NCBI GenBank assembly: GCA_027315365.1
Contig: DAHUYF010000062.1
Span: 1-64,000, forward strand
Source of the DNA: Rhodospirillales bacterium
Lineage (GTDB): Bacteria; Pseudomonadota; Alphaproteobacteria; ATCC43930; CGMCC-115725
DNA: 64,000 bases
Reading direction: 5' to 3'
Shown here: one piece after another, positions 23,223 to 31,986 of the stretch
Numbering within the stretch: the first letter of the stretch is position 1
Layout: each line of letters starts with the position of its first letter
The notes under the pieces: generated by a model
Databases searched by the model: none
What the model saw: the letters and a program-made list of their open reading frames with translations, nothing else
What the model was told of the DNA's origin: nothing
Made by a program: the position numbers and the translations under genes

Positions 23223-24089
23223 ATGTCCAGTAACGTCGTTCTCTCGTCGGCGACCCGTCAGAACCTGCTGTCGCTGCAGACCATCAACCAGACGACATCC
23301 ATCACGCAGGAACACCTTGCCACCGGCCTGAAGGTGGCGAGCGCCGTCGACAACGCGGTGTTGTTCTTCCAGGCTCAGTCGCTCAACGACCGCGCCAGCA
23401 ACCTCGCGCAGTACAAGGCGAACATCGATCAGTCGATTTCGTCGCTGACGACCGCGACCCAGGCCAGCCAGAGCGTCGTGACGATCCTGCAGCAGATGCA
23501 GGGTCTCCTCGACTCGGCCAAGACCGAGACGACCAGCCAGCAGACTGCTACGCAGACGCAGTTCGATACCCTGGCGAAGCAGCTGAACAACCTGGTCAAC
23601 GACGCCTCCTACCAGGGCTTGAACCTGGTGAACTCCACGGCGTCGGTGCTGACGGTGCAGTTCAGCACCCTCTCGACCTCGACCTTGAAGATCAAGGGCA
23701 CCAACCAGCTGGTCAGCAAGCTGGTCACCGCGGCCTCCACCGTCGCGGCGTCGAAAATCGCCTCCAAGCTCGTCTCGGGCGGTTTCGCCAGCGTCAGCAG
23801 CAAGACCTCGCGGTTCGATGCTGCGTTCAACGACCTGCAGACCGCGATCGCCTCGGCCCAGGCCGATGCTCAGTCGCTGGGCGGCAACGTGACGTTCCTG
23901 AATACCCGGCTGGACTTCACCAGCCAGTACATGACCACCCTGCAGGGCGGCGCGGACAAGATGACCGTCGCCGACGTCAACGTGGAGAGCACCAACCTCG
24001 TCACGTTGCAGACGCAGCAGCAGCTCGCGATTCAGTCGCTGTCGATCGCGACTCAGTCGGAGCAGAACGTTCTGCGTCTCTTCCACTAA
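23223..24089 (+). CDS. Flagellin
   Basis: Filament protein of 288 residues without Cys or Trp. The N-terminal D0/D1 helices begin MSSNVVLSSATRQNLLSLQ and include LATGLKVASAVDNAVLFF and SLNDRASNLAQYKANIDQSI. The C-terminal helices end in VNVESTNLVTLQTQQQLAIQ and IATQSEQNVLRLFH. The variable centre is short and Ser/Thr-rich, offering many possible O-glycosylation sites. This is a standard short alphaproteobacterial flagellin whose translation is normally controlled by FlbT and FlaF, encoded just downstream. Only one flagellin gene is present in this window. Confidence 0.95.
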   Translation: MSSNVVLSSATRQNLLSLQTINQTTSITQEHLATGLKVASAVDNAVLFFQAQSLNDRASNLAQYKANIDQSISSLTTATQASQSVVTILQQMQGLLDSAKTETTSQQTATQTQFDTLAKQLNNLVNDASYQGLNLVNSTASVLTVQFSTLSTSTLKIKGTNQLVSKLVTAASTVAASKIASKLVSGGFASVSSKTSRFDAAFNDLQTAIASAQADAQSLGGNVTFLNTRLDFTSQYMTTLQGGADKMTVADVNVESTNLVTLQTQQQLAIQSLSIATQSEQNVLRLFH

Positions 24090-24115
24090 GCGACCTCTTC
24101 GGCATGATGACGGGT

Positions 24116-24146
24116 GGGCAGCCTTCGGGCTGCCCATTCGCATTTT
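24116..24146 (+). terminator. Rho-independent terminator after flagellin
   Basis: GGGCAGCC-TTCG-GGCTGCCC (24116-24135), a perfect 8-bp stem with a stable TTCG tetraloop, followed by ATTCGCATTTT. It is 27 nt after the flagellin stop and should isolate the highly expressed flagellin message from the genes beyond. Confidence 0.82.
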
Positions 24147-24249
24147 GCCACCCATCCGCATTTTGCGCGACGCGCCCGCGGCGGGTGCGCCGGCGGCGGA
24201 TTTACCAATTATTGACATTGACGCGGCAGGATGGGCGCGAGGAGACATC

Positions 24250-25035
24250 GTGTCCGTTCGCCCCAGCCTGATGGTAGCCACCCCTTGCTATGGCGGGCAG
24301 GTTACCACCGCCTACGCCAATTCCCTGTTGCGCCTGCAGACCGCCTGCCGCGCGCGGGCGATCGATTTCGAGTGGCTGATGCTCAATGGCGACGCGCTCA
24401 TCACCCGCGCGCGCGCCGATCTCGTCGCGCATTTCCTCGATCGTCCGCACACGACCCATCTGCTGTTCATCGACGCGGATATCGGATTCGAGCCGGAACA
24501 GGCGTTCCGGCTGCTTGATTTCGACGTCGACGTGGCCGCCGCGGCCTATCCGGCGAAGCGGATCGACTGGGAGAGAGTGCGCGAGGCCGTCGCCGCCGGC
24601 TTGCCGGAGCTGCAATCGACGGCATTGGAATATGTTTTCGAGGTCGAGGATCCGAGACGCATCGCAGCTCGCGGCGGCTTTGCAAAGGTGCGCTATGCCG
24701 GCACCGGCTTCCTGATGATCCGGCGCGCCGTCCTCGCCGCGCTCTGCGCCGCTCATCCGCAGCTGAGATATCGGCGCACCAGCAGCACGAGCGATCCGCT
24801 GGGCCAAAGTCCCAATCGATTCGCGCTGTTCGATTGCATGATCGACGCCGCCAGCGGCGTCTACCTGTCGGAGGATTACGCCTTTTGCCGGCGCTGGACC
24901 GATCTCGGCGGCGAGATCTGGGTCGATGTCGAGAGCAAGCTCACCCATGTCGGTCCGATGGCGTTCGTCGGCAGCTTCGCCACGCAGTTCCGGCCGGCCC
25001 CCGCCGCCGCGTCGCCGGAACCGTCCGTCGTTTGA
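24250..25035 (+). CDS. GT-A type glycosyltransferase-like protein
   Basis: Protein of about 261 residues. The GTG at 24250 is chosen for its AGGAG 5 nt upstream; the frame is open further back, but that part covers the terminator. It begins RPSLMVATPCYGGQVTTAYANSLLRL and has a DxD-like HLLFIDADIGFEPEQAFRLL, then GTGFLMIRRAVLAAL and YLSEDYAFCRRWTDLGG. The order matches small GT-A glycosyltransferases that act on protein or glycan acceptors. No membrane helix is seen. It is placed between flagellin and flbT, so a role in flagellin glycan synthesis is likely but inferred. Confidence 0.65.
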   Translation: MSVRPSLMVATPCYGGQVTTAYANSLLRLQTACRARAIDFEWLMLNGDALITRARADLVAHFLDRPHTTHLLFIDADIGFEPEQAFRLLDFDVDVAAAAYPAKRIDWERVREAVAAGLPELQSTALEYVFEVEDPRRIAARGGFAKVRYAGTGFLMIRRAVLAALCAAHPQLRYRRTSSTSDPLGQSPNRFALFDCMIDAASGVYLSEDYAFCRRWTDLGGEIWVDVESKLTHVGPMAFVGSFATQFRPAPAAASPEPSVV

Positions 25036-25098
25036 TCCGCCGCCGGCCGCGATAGTCATCGCGGGACATCCTCGCGGCGGCTTCCTGCGCGGAGCGCG

Positions 25099-25113
25099 TT
25101 ATCCGGATGTTAA
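25099..25113 (+). promoter_or_regulatory. flbT: CtrA-like box upstream of flbT
   Basis: TTAT-N7-TTAA, one mismatch from the CtrA consensus, centred about 58 bp before the flbT start. No sigma-54 element is visible here, so flbT-flaF and the transferase genes may follow the early rather than the late programme. Confidence 0.4.
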
Positions 25114-25163
25114 CCAACCCGCGCAACCATTGCGCTTCGCTGCGAGCGCGGAGGAGCCGTAGA

Positions 25164-25586
25164 ATGCCGCTCACCATCAACCTGAAACCCGGCGAAAAGC
25201 TCATCGTCAACGGCGTCGTGCTGCAGAATGCGCATCATGCCGCCAGGCTCGTCGTTCACAACGAGGCGGCGCTGCTGCGCGAGAAGGACATCATCACCGA
25301 AGAGGCGGCGACGACGCCGGCGCGTCGCATCTATTTCACCGTGCAGTGCCTCTACCTCTTCCCCGGCAAGAGCGCGCTCTATTTACCCATAATTCACCGC
25401 TTTTTAGGAGAATTCTCCGAAGCGGCGCCGAGCGCGCTGCCGCTTCTGCACAAGATCGAGCAGGAGCTGGCGGCGGATCAGCTCTACGCCGCTCTCAGGA
25501 CGGCAAAGCAGCTTATCGTCAAAGAGCAGGAGATATTGAATGGCGCCACCGGCACAGAAATACGCGAGGATGCCCGCGCCGGGTAA
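25164..25586 (+). CDS. flbT: Flagellin translation regulator FlbT
   Basis: Protein of 140 residues with the FlbT fold: MPLTINLKPGEKLIVNGVVLQN, then EEAATTPARRIYFTVQCLYLF and LLHKIEQELAADQLYAALRTAKQLI. FlbT binds flagellin mRNA and restrains its translation until the hook is complete. The ATG at 25164 has GGAGGAG 8 nt upstream. Its end overlaps flaF by 47 nt, an unusually long overlap that suggests tight translational coupling. Confidence 0.94.
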   Translation: MPLTINLKPGEKLIVNGVVLQNAHHAARLVVHNEAALLREKDIITEEAATTPARRIYFTVQCLYLFPGKSALYLPIIHRFLGEFSEAAPSALPLLHKIEQELAADQLYAALRTAKQLIVKEQEILNGATGTEIREDARAG

Positions 25587-25953
25587 TCCGGCCAAGACGG
25601 AGGCCTGGGCGTTGCTCGAATCGGCGAGGACGATGGAGGCGGAGAAGGCCGGCGACAAGGCGAAATTGCTGGAGGCGGTGCGGCGCAACTGGCGCCTGTG
25701 GACGATCTTCCAGGCGAGCCTGCTCGACGCCGAATGCACGCTGCCGAAGGAAGTCCGCGCCAATCTGCTGGGGCTGGCCAATTTCATCGACCGCCACACG
25801 GCCCAGATCCTGGGCGATCCCGAGCCGGCCAAGATCGACGTGCTGGTAACCATCAATCGTCGGATAGGCGAGGGACTGCTCGAAGGCCAGCGCAATGCCG
25901 CAGCCAGGGCGGCGACCGCGCCGGTTCCATCTCAGCTACGCGAGAGCGTCTGA
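25540..25953 (+). CDS. flaF: Flagellin assembly/translation factor FlaF
   Basis: Protein of 137 residues. The core reads KTEAWALLESARTMEAEK, LLEAVRRNWRLWTIFQASLLD and ANLLGLANFIDRHTAQIL, the FlaF family pattern. FlaF works with FlbT to couple flagellin synthesis and secretion. The ATG at 25540 has an AGGAG about 8 nt upstream, which supports the overlap with flbT; a second in-frame ATG at 25570 is less well placed. Confidence 0.92.
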   Translation: MAPPAQKYARMPAPGNPAKTEAWALLESARTMEAEKAGDKAKLLEAVRRNWRLWTIFQASLLDAECTLPKEVRANLLGLANFIDRHTAQILGDPEPAKIDVLVTINRRIGEGLLEGQRNAAARAATAPVPSQLRESV

Positions 25954-25971
25954 CCGCAGGAGAGCCACGCC

Positions 25972-27846
25972 GTGGAGCAACCCAGCCCTCCTCCTTCCGC
26001 TTCCGGGCATATCGCCGAAGCCGCACGTCATCTGGCCGCGGGCAAGATCGATGCCGTCCTCGCGACCCTGGGCGCCGCAGGCGCTCGCGACGCCACCGAT
26101 CCGCGCCTGCATTTTCTCATGGCGCTCGCGGCCTGGCAGCTCCGCGACATTGCGCGGGCGCTGACGCTGACGCAATCCTGCTTCGACCGCGACCCGAGCA
26201 ATGGCACCCTGGCGGAGGTGCTGGCGTCGCTCTACGCGCAATCCGGGGAATTGCTGGACAGTCTCTTTTACGGCAAGCTCGCCACGGCACTCGCGCCGGA
26301 TCCGGTCATGCACGGCTGGATTCCGCCGGGCTTCCCCTCCTTCGGGCAGGCGTTCCTGTCGATCCAGGACAAGCCGCTGCTTGCGCAGTCGCGATTGCTC
26401 CTCGCCGGCGGCAAGCGCACCCAGGCGCTGGAGAAGGCGCGTCAGCATGTTCAGGTGGCGCCGCGAGACGATGAGGGACGGCAGCTCTATGCCGAGCTGC
26501 TGCTGCATGCCGGCCGGGCGGCGCTCGCGGCCGAGACGCTTTGGCCGCTCACCCAAGGCGGGGTGCCGGGGCCGAGCGCGGCGAGCCTCATGGCGCGCAG
26601 CCTTGCCGTCATCGGCGAGGCCGAGGCGGCGGCGCGCTGGCACGAGAACGCCTGTGCCGCTGCGCCCGAACGGGCGGAGATCGGTGCCGCGCGCATCGCC
26701 GACGCGCCCTGGCTTGGCGTCGCGCAAAAGGAGCGCGACGGCTGGATCGAGACATGGCTCGGCCGCTTCACCCGCCCGTCCCAGGCAAAGCGCTTGCGCG
26801 CCGCCGGGTCGGCACTGGTCGTCGGCTATCTGGTGCCGCATCTCGTCGATCGTGGGGATGCCGTCGCGATTGCCGCCGTGGCGCGCGCGCTTCGGCAGCG
26901 CGGGGTTACCGTCGTGGGCTACGGGCTCGGCGCGCAGTCGTCGGCCGACAACACGCTGCTGCGCGGCGCCTTCGACAAATGGCGCGACATCACCGGCGTC
27001 GATCAGGCCACCCTAGCCAAGGTGCTCGCCGGCGACGGGTTGCACGTGGCGATCGACGCCTGCGGCTTCGCGGCGCCGGACGCGTTGCGGGCGCTGGCCC
27101 GGCTCAACACGGCGCTGCGCGTCGCCTGGATCGTCGATCCAAGCGGGCTCGAGGGTCGAATCTACGATGCCGCCATCGCGGCCGGCCCGGCCGCGTCCGG
27201 TGGAAGTATCGCATTCTGGCGCCCGCGCGGCGGCTTTTATCCGCTGTTGCGCGACTGGACGCGCCAGCGCGACCGTGTCGCCGACGGCGCCTGCCGGTTC
27301 GGTGCCGACGTCCATCCGGCGCAGATCGACGGGGCGACGGCGGCGCTATGGCGCCGGGTGCTTGCGGCGGCGCCGCAGGCGATGCTGCTGCTGCGCGCCG
27401 ACAGTCTCGACATCGACGCCAATCTGAGCCGGCTGATCGCGCGCTTCGGCGATGCCGCCGCGCGCATCGATATCGTCGCCGTTCCCGATGCCGACGAGTT
27501 CTATCGCCAGGTCGATGTCGCGCTGGCGCCGCTGCGCGGCACGTCGCCGCGCATGGCCGCCGAAGCGCTCGGCTGCGGGGTTCCGGTGCTGGCGCTCGAT
27601 GCCGGCGGCGAGTGGCAGCCCCCCTATGCGGCCCTGCTGCGCGAGCTCGGCCTCGCCGAACTGGTGGCGGCCACGCCGGAAGCCTATGCGGCCCTTGCCG
27701 CGGGTCTCGCGATTTCGGCCGAGAAGCGCAGCCGCGCCGCGGCGAGCGTCGCGCCGATCGCCGCGCGCGGCGAGGAGACGGCCGCGCTCATTGCGGCCAC
27801 CATCGAGGATGCGGCGCGGGCGGCGCTCGGTCGAGCCGCGGCATGA
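25972..27846 (+). CDS. TPR/GT41-like flagellin glycosyltransferase (FlmG type)
   Basis: Protein of 624 residues from a GTG with AGGAGAG upstream. About residues 10-240 are TPR-like helical pairs (LAAGKIDAVLATLG, ALTLTQSCFDRDPSNGTLAEVLASL, AQSRLLLAGGKRTQALEKARQHV). About residues 275-600 form a GT-B domain related to O-GlcNAc transferases: VVGYLVPHLVDRGDAVAI, then VDVALAPLRGTSPRMAAEALGCGVPVLALD near the donor site. Caulobacter FlmG has this architecture and attaches a nonulosonic acid to flagellin. It follows flaF by 18 nt and overlaps the Maf-type gene by 4 nt. Substrate and sugar are inferred from the neighbouring leg genes. Confidence 0.68.
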   Translation: MEQPSPPPSASGHIAEAARHLAAGKIDAVLATLGAAGARDATDPRLHFLMALAAWQLRDIARALTLTQSCFDRDPSNGTLAEVLASLYAQSGELLDSLFYGKLATALAPDPVMHGWIPPGFPSFGQAFLSIQDKPLLAQSRLLLAGGKRTQALEKARQHVQVAPRDDEGRQLYAELLLHAGRAALAAETLWPLTQGGVPGPSAASLMARSLAVIGEAEAAARWHENACAAAPERAEIGAARIADAPWLGVAQKERDGWIETWLGRFTRPSQAKRLRAAGSALVVGYLVPHLVDRGDAVAIAAVARALRQRGVTVVGYGLGAQSSADNTLLRGAFDKWRDITGVDQATLAKVLAGDGLHVAIDACGFAAPDALRALARLNTALRVAWIVDPSGLEGRIYDAAIAAGPAASGGSIAFWRPRGGFYPLLRDWTRQRDRVADGACRFGADVHPAQIDGATAALWRRVLAAAPQAMLLLRADSLDIDANLSRLIARFGDAAARIDIVAVPDADEFYRQVDVALAPLRGTSPRMAAEALGCGVPVLALDAGGEWQPPYAALLRELGLAELVAATPEAYAALAAGLAISAEKRSRAAASVAPIAARGEETAALIAATIEDAARAALGRAAA

Positions 27847-29792
27847 GCATTGAGGATCGGACCGAGCGCTCGCGCTCGGCGTTTGCCACGCGCTTTCCGG
27901 CGCTGGCGGAGGCGGTGTCGACCCCGCCGACGCATGCGTCGGCAGTGGTCGAGGACGGCGTTCCCGTCGACATCCTGATCGGCGATCGCCGTATCTATGG
28001 CCGCGACGCCCGCAGCCACGCCGGCGCGCAGGTCGAGGAATTCATGGCCAAGCCGCTGCGCCTGGTCATGGAGTCGCCAGGCGCCGCCGGGCTGGTCAGC
28101 CAGATTTGCATCGATCTCATGAATACCGTGGAGCACACGCTGCAGCAGGCCGGCGTGACCGAGCTGCCGCGCGCGCCCGTCTCGGCGCCGACCTTCCTCG
28201 TCGTTTTCGGCCTTGGATTGGGTTATCACATCGAAGACCTGCTGCGCCGCACCGGCGCGCGCTGGGTCATCGTCGTCGAGCCCTTCCTCGAATTCATCGG
28301 TCACTCGCTGCGGTCCGTCGACTGGGAGGCGATTTTCGAACGGCTCGACGCCGCCGGGGGAAGCATCGCCTTCGTCACCGACGTCGATCCCGGGCGCATC
28401 ATCGGCACCATCATGAGCGAGGTGGCATCCCACGGGATGCCTTATCTCGACGGCACCTGGATTTTCACCCACTACCCGCTCTGGGCCTTTGCCGAGGTCG
28501 GCAAGCGGCTGCACGGCGCGGCCGAGTTCGCCTACGTCAACCGCGGTTTCTTCGAAGACGAGATCGTGATGATGACGAACGCGGTGACGAATTTCGCGAG
28601 TCATTCCTTTTCGCTGCTCGACGGCAAGGCACGGCGCCAGAGACCGGAGACCGCGGTCATCGTCGGCGCCGGACCGTCGCTGGACGAGGGCATCGAGACG
28701 CTGCATCGCATTCGCGACCGGGTCGTGCTGTTCTCGGGCGGCACCGCGCTGCGGCCGCTGCTGCGGCATGGCCTGACGCCGGATTTCCACTGCGAGCTGG
28801 AGAACGGCCCGCAGGTCTACGAGGTGATCAGCGAGGCGCGCAATCACGGCGATCTCGCGCGGATACGCCTCATCGCCTCGGCCACCATCGATCCGCGCGT
28901 CGCCGCCATGTTCCGCGACGCGATCCTGTTCTTCCGCGACAGCGTCAGCTCCACCTGCATTCTCGCCGGCGAGCACATGCAGGTCAGCGGGGCCGCGCCG
29001 ACATGCGTCAACACCGCGATGGCGGCCGCCGTCGCCATGGGATTCACCGACTTCATCCTGATCGGCACCGATTGCGGCATGCGGCCGGGCATGGCCGACC
29101 ATGCCGAGGGCACGATCTACCGCGACGTCGAAAAGTGGCAAACCTATCTCGCCCAGCGGGCCCGCTACCCGCTGGAGGTAGAGGGAAATTTCGGCGGTAT
29201 CGCGGTCACCGACTGGGTCTACGACGCCAGCCGGCGCATGCTGTCGGAGCTGATCGGCGTCTACCGCCTCAATGTCGTGAATTGCAGCGACGGAGCGCTC
29301 ATTCCCGGCGCGACGCCGCGGGTGCCGGAGTCGCTCGAGTTCGACGACCCCGTGATCGACCATGAACGGATCTTTGCCGAGCTGAAGCGCAGCATGCGCC
29401 GGTTCCAGCCCGGTGAAATTCTGCGGGGGCGCCGGCTGGAGGAACTGCGTGCGCAGGCACGGGCGATGTATGCCGATCTAAGGGCGCTGCTTGGACGGTT
29501 CGATATCGAGACCGCCGATTTCGTCGGCGTCTATGAAGCGATGCACCGCTTCCCGAGCGATGCCGGAGACCGCTACGGTCAAGTGCAATCGATTCCCGAC
29601 GGCACGTTGAATGCGTTGCCGCGCATCGCGATGTTCTATGGCTGCCGCATGCGCGACGAGACGGTTCGCCGGCGCCTGTTTGCGACGTTCCGCGCGAGCG
29701 CCGAAAGTGCGTTCACGGCCATGGAGCGCGAAACCGATGCGCTGCTGGAGCGGCTGTCGCGAGTGGCTGCGGCGCCCGCTGCCGTCGGCTGA
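27843..29792 (+). CDS. Maf-type motility accessory factor (DUF115), flagellin nonulosonic acid transferase
   Basis: Protein of 649 residues. The N-terminal part (TFLVVFGLGLGYHIEDLLRR, VIVVEPFLEFIGHSLR) and the central block TAVIVGAGPSLDEGIETLHR, FSGGTALRPLLRHGLTPDFHCELE and DFILIGTDCGM are those of the Maf / MptE-like DUF115 family. Maf proteins transfer legionaminic or pseudaminic acid to flagellin in Campylobacter, Helicobacter and Aeromonas. The start ATG overlaps the stop of the FlmG-type gene by 4 nt, so two different flagellin glycosyltransferase families are translationally coupled here. It is cytoplasmic; no signal or membrane segment is visible. Confidence 0.85.
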   Translation: MSIEDRTERSRSAFATRFPALAEAVSTPPTHASAVVEDGVPVDILIGDRRIYGRDARSHAGAQVEEFMAKPLRLVMESPGAAGLVSQICIDLMNTVEHTLQQAGVTELPRAPVSAPTFLVVFGLGLGYHIEDLLRRTGARWVIVVEPFLEFIGHSLRSVDWEAIFERLDAAGGSIAFVTDVDPGRIIGTIMSEVASHGMPYLDGTWIFTHYPLWAFAEVGKRLHGAAEFAYVNRGFFEDEIVMMTNAVTNFASHSFSLLDGKARRQRPETAVIVGAGPSLDEGIETLHRIRDRVVLFSGGTALRPLLRHGLTPDFHCELENGPQVYEVISEARNHGDLARIRLIASATIDPRVAAMFRDAILFFRDSVSSTCILAGEHMQVSGAAPTCVNTAMAAAVAMGFTDFILIGTDCGMRPGMADHAEGTIYRDVEKWQTYLAQRARYPLEVEGNFGGIAVTDWVYDASRRMLSELIGVYRLNVVNCSDGALIPGATPRVPESLEFDDPVIDHERIFAELKRSMRRFQPGEILRGRRLEELRAQARAMYADLRALLGRFDIETADFVGVYEAMHRFPSDAGDRYGQVQSIPDGTLNALPRIAMFYGCRMRDETVRRRLFATFRASAESAFTAMERETDALLERLSRVAAAPAAVG

Positions 29793-29800
29793 CGGCCGGG

Positions 29801-30748
29801 TCAGGCGTTCGTCGAGAGCAGCGTGCCGATCCGCGGGTTGTAGGAACCGCTGGAGGACGGCGTGCTCGTCGTGAGATTGGCAGTGAACAGTGCGGGTTGG
29901 CCGGCGTTGCCGCCAAGCAGGCCCAGGGTGGTGCCCGGCTGCACCGCGGCGAGGCGCTGGTAGCCTTCGACGCTGGTGAGGAACGACGAGGCGTTGGTGG
30001 CGTTGCCCAGATTCATCTCGATGATGTGGTATTCCTCCTGCGCCTGCTGCTCGAGTGTGGTGGTCTGTTGCGCGATGGCGGTCTGCTGCGCGATCTGCAG
30101 ATTGTTGATCTGCGTGCCGATGCCGGAAATCTGCGTTTGCAGGGCAGTCTGAGCGCTGGCGGTGATCTGCTGGTTCAAGTTGTTCATCGTGCTTATCTGC
30201 TGGACCTGAGTCTCCGCCGCTTGTGCGGCGCTCAGCGCTTGCGCCTGGCCGGTCGGGGTGCTGAGATTGTAGGTGCTGGCGGACTGGATGTTGAGCCCCG
30301 CCCCCATCAGTGCGGCGGTTCCGTCCGGCAGCAGCCCGGGCGCGAAGGAGACCGTCTGCAGGTCGGCGACATCGAGCTGCGCCGCGGTCAATGTCTGGTC
30401 GAATGTCGTGGAGTTTCCCGATTGCGCCGCGGTCGCCATATTGGCGAGCTGCAACGACAAATCGGCCAGCACCGAGCCGTTGGCGGAAATCTGGCCCTCG
30501 GCGGTCTGGTAGCTCTGTAGCTGCGTGTTGAGGCCGGTCTGCTGCTGCTGCAATACCCCTACCGTGCTGGTCTGCACCTGATCCTGCAGCGCGGTGACCT
30601 TCTGGTTGAGCTGGTTGCTGATCATATTGTTGATGAGCGTCAGGGTGCTGCTGTTTTTCGATGACGCGCTGGCGGCGTTGACGGCGGTAAGCTTGGCCAT
30701 CAGCGCGCTGCTGGTGCTCAGGGCGGAGTTGATCGCCGAACTCGTCAT
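29801..30748 (-). CDS. Unrecognised exported-type protein, probable flagellar axial or accessory component
   Basis: Protein of 315 residues, no Cys and no Trp, rich in Ala, Ser, Thr, Gln and Asn, as in flagellin, hook and HAP proteins. The N-terminus MTSSAINSALSTSSALMAKL is amphipathic and is followed by long helical stretches (MISNQLNQKVTALQDQVQTS, LQTQISGIGTQINNLQIAQQ) that predict as coiled coil. The C-terminal 60 residues are Ser/Thr/Gly-rich. I do not recognise the family. The ATG at 30748 has AGAGG upstream. It is a single gene, convergent with the Maf gene (8-nt gap), with a CtrA-like box in its promoter. Since no fliD or fliS is visible, a cap or filament accessory role is one possibility. 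Confidence 0.6.
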   Translation of the reverse strand: MTSSAINSALSTSSALMAKLTAVNAASASSKNSSTLTLINNMISNQLNQKVTALQDQVQTSTVGVLQQQQTGLNTQLQSYQTAEGQISANGSVLADLSLQLANMATAAQSGNSTTFDQTLTAAQLDVADLQTVSFAPGLLPDGTAALMGAGLNIQSASTYNLSTPTGQAQALSAAQAAETQVQQISTMNNLNQQITASAQTALQTQISGIGTQINNLQIAQQTAIAQQTTTLEQQAQEEYHIIEMNLGNATNASSFLTSVEGYQRLAAVQPGTTLGLLGGNAGQPALFTANLTTSTPSSSGSYNPRIGTLLSTNA

Positions 30749-30827
30749 CGCCGTCACCTCTGAACGGCCGCGAAGCCTTTGTCGCTCCGCGGCTGATTTT
30801 GCACGCTCCAAGGCTAGTTGACCGGGG

Positions 30828-30842
30828 TGAAGGATCGGTAAA
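30828..30842 (-). promoter_or_regulatory. CtrA-like box upstream of the unknown protein gene
   Basis: On the minus strand TTTA-N7-TTCA, the same half-sites as the fliF box, about 80 bp before the ATG at 30748. The rest of 30749-30966 contains two further TTAA tetramers without correct spacing and no gene. Confidence 0.4.
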
Positions 30843-30966
30843 GAGCGGTACGGCGAAGGGCGGGGATTTTGGTTAACGCCTGCTCATGGCCGGCGCGCCC
30901 AGGCGCCGTTAAGGGATTATTTGCCAAACTCCTGTTAGCTCTTCGGACGGAATTGGCAGGGCGCGC

Positions 30967-31986
30967 ATGAGTTCGCTGAGCAACAGCCCGGTCCTGGTTA
31001 CCGGCGCCGATGGCTTCATCGGTTCGCATGTGGTGGAGGAACTGCTCGCGCAGGGAACGCCGGTGCGCGCCTTCGTCATGTACAACTCGTTCAACTCCTG
31101 GGGCTGGCTCGACCGCCTGCCGGAGGCGGCGAGGGCGGCGATCGAGGTGGTGGCGGGCGACATCCGCGACGGCGACTGCGTGCGCCGGGCGGTGAAGGGC
31201 TGCGGCGGGGTGCTGCACCTGGCGGCGCTGATCGCCATCCCCTTCTCCTACGAGGCGCCCGAGGCCTATGTCGATACCAACGTCAAGGGCACGCTCAACC
31301 TGCTGATGGCGGCGCGCGATCTCGGCGTCGGTCGCTTCGTCCAGACTTCGACCAGCGAGGTCTACGGTACGGCGCGGTCGGTGCCGATCGACGAGCGCCA
31401 TCCGCTCAACGCCCAATCGCCCTATGCCGCCTCCAAGATCGGCGCCGACCAGATGGCGTTGGCCTTCCACGACGCCTTCGACACGCCGGTGACGATCATC
31501 CGGCCGTTCAATACCTACGGTCCCCGCCAATCGGCGCGCGCGGTGATCCCGACGATCATCACCCAGCTCCTGGCCGGCGCCGCGTCGGTGCGGCTCGGCG
31601 CGCTCCATCCGACCCGCGACCTCTCCTTCGTGCGCGACACGGCGCGGGGACTCATCGCCGGACTCGCGGCGCCGGCCGAGCGCGTCCTGGGCGAGACCAT
31701 CAATCTCGGCAGCGGCTTCGAGATCTCGATCGGCGATCTCGCCCGCGAGATCGCCGGGATCGCCGGCCTGCCGCTGGCGATCGAGCAGGATCGCGCCCGG
31801 CTGCGCCCGGACAAGAGCGAGGTGGAGCGGCTGTGGTCGGACAACGCCAAGGCAGCGCAGCTTCTCGACTGGCGGCCGCGCTACGGCGGCCTCGAGGGCC
31901 TGCGGCGCGGTCTGGGCGAGACCATCGATTGGTTTCGCGATCCCGCCAATCTCGGCGCCTATAAAACCACGGCCTACAACCGCTGA
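30967..31986 (+). CDS. legB: NAD-dependent 4,6-dehydratase LegB
   Basis: Extended SDR epimerase/dehydratase of 339 residues. The NAD motif TGADGFIGSH is at residues 12-21, VVAGDIRDGDCVRRAV follows, and the catalytic STSEVYGT plus SPYAASKIGAD (Y-x3-K) are present. The substrate loop IIRPFNTYGPRQSARAVIPTIITQL is typical of LegB/FlaA1-like sugar dehydratases. LegB converts GDP- or UDP-GlcNAc to the 4-keto-6-deoxy sugar, the first committed step to legionaminic acid. First gene of a five-gene operon; its stop overlaps legC by 1 nt. Confidence 0.88.
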   Translation: MSSLSNSPVLVTGADGFIGSHVVEELLAQGTPVRAFVMYNSFNSWGWLDRLPEAARAAIEVVAGDIRDGDCVRRAVKGCGGVLHLAALIAIPFSYEAPEAYVDTNVKGTLNLLMAARDLGVGRFVQTSTSEVYGTARSVPIDERHPLNAQSPYAASKIGADQMALAFHDAFDTPVTIIRPFNTYGPRQSARAVIPTIITQLLAGAASVRLGALHPTRDLSFVRDTARGLIAGLAAPAERVLGETINLGSGFEISIGDLAREIAGIAGLPLAIEQDRARLRPDKSEVERLWSDNAKAAQLLDWRPRYGGLEGLRRGLGETIDWFRDPANLGAYKTTAYNR

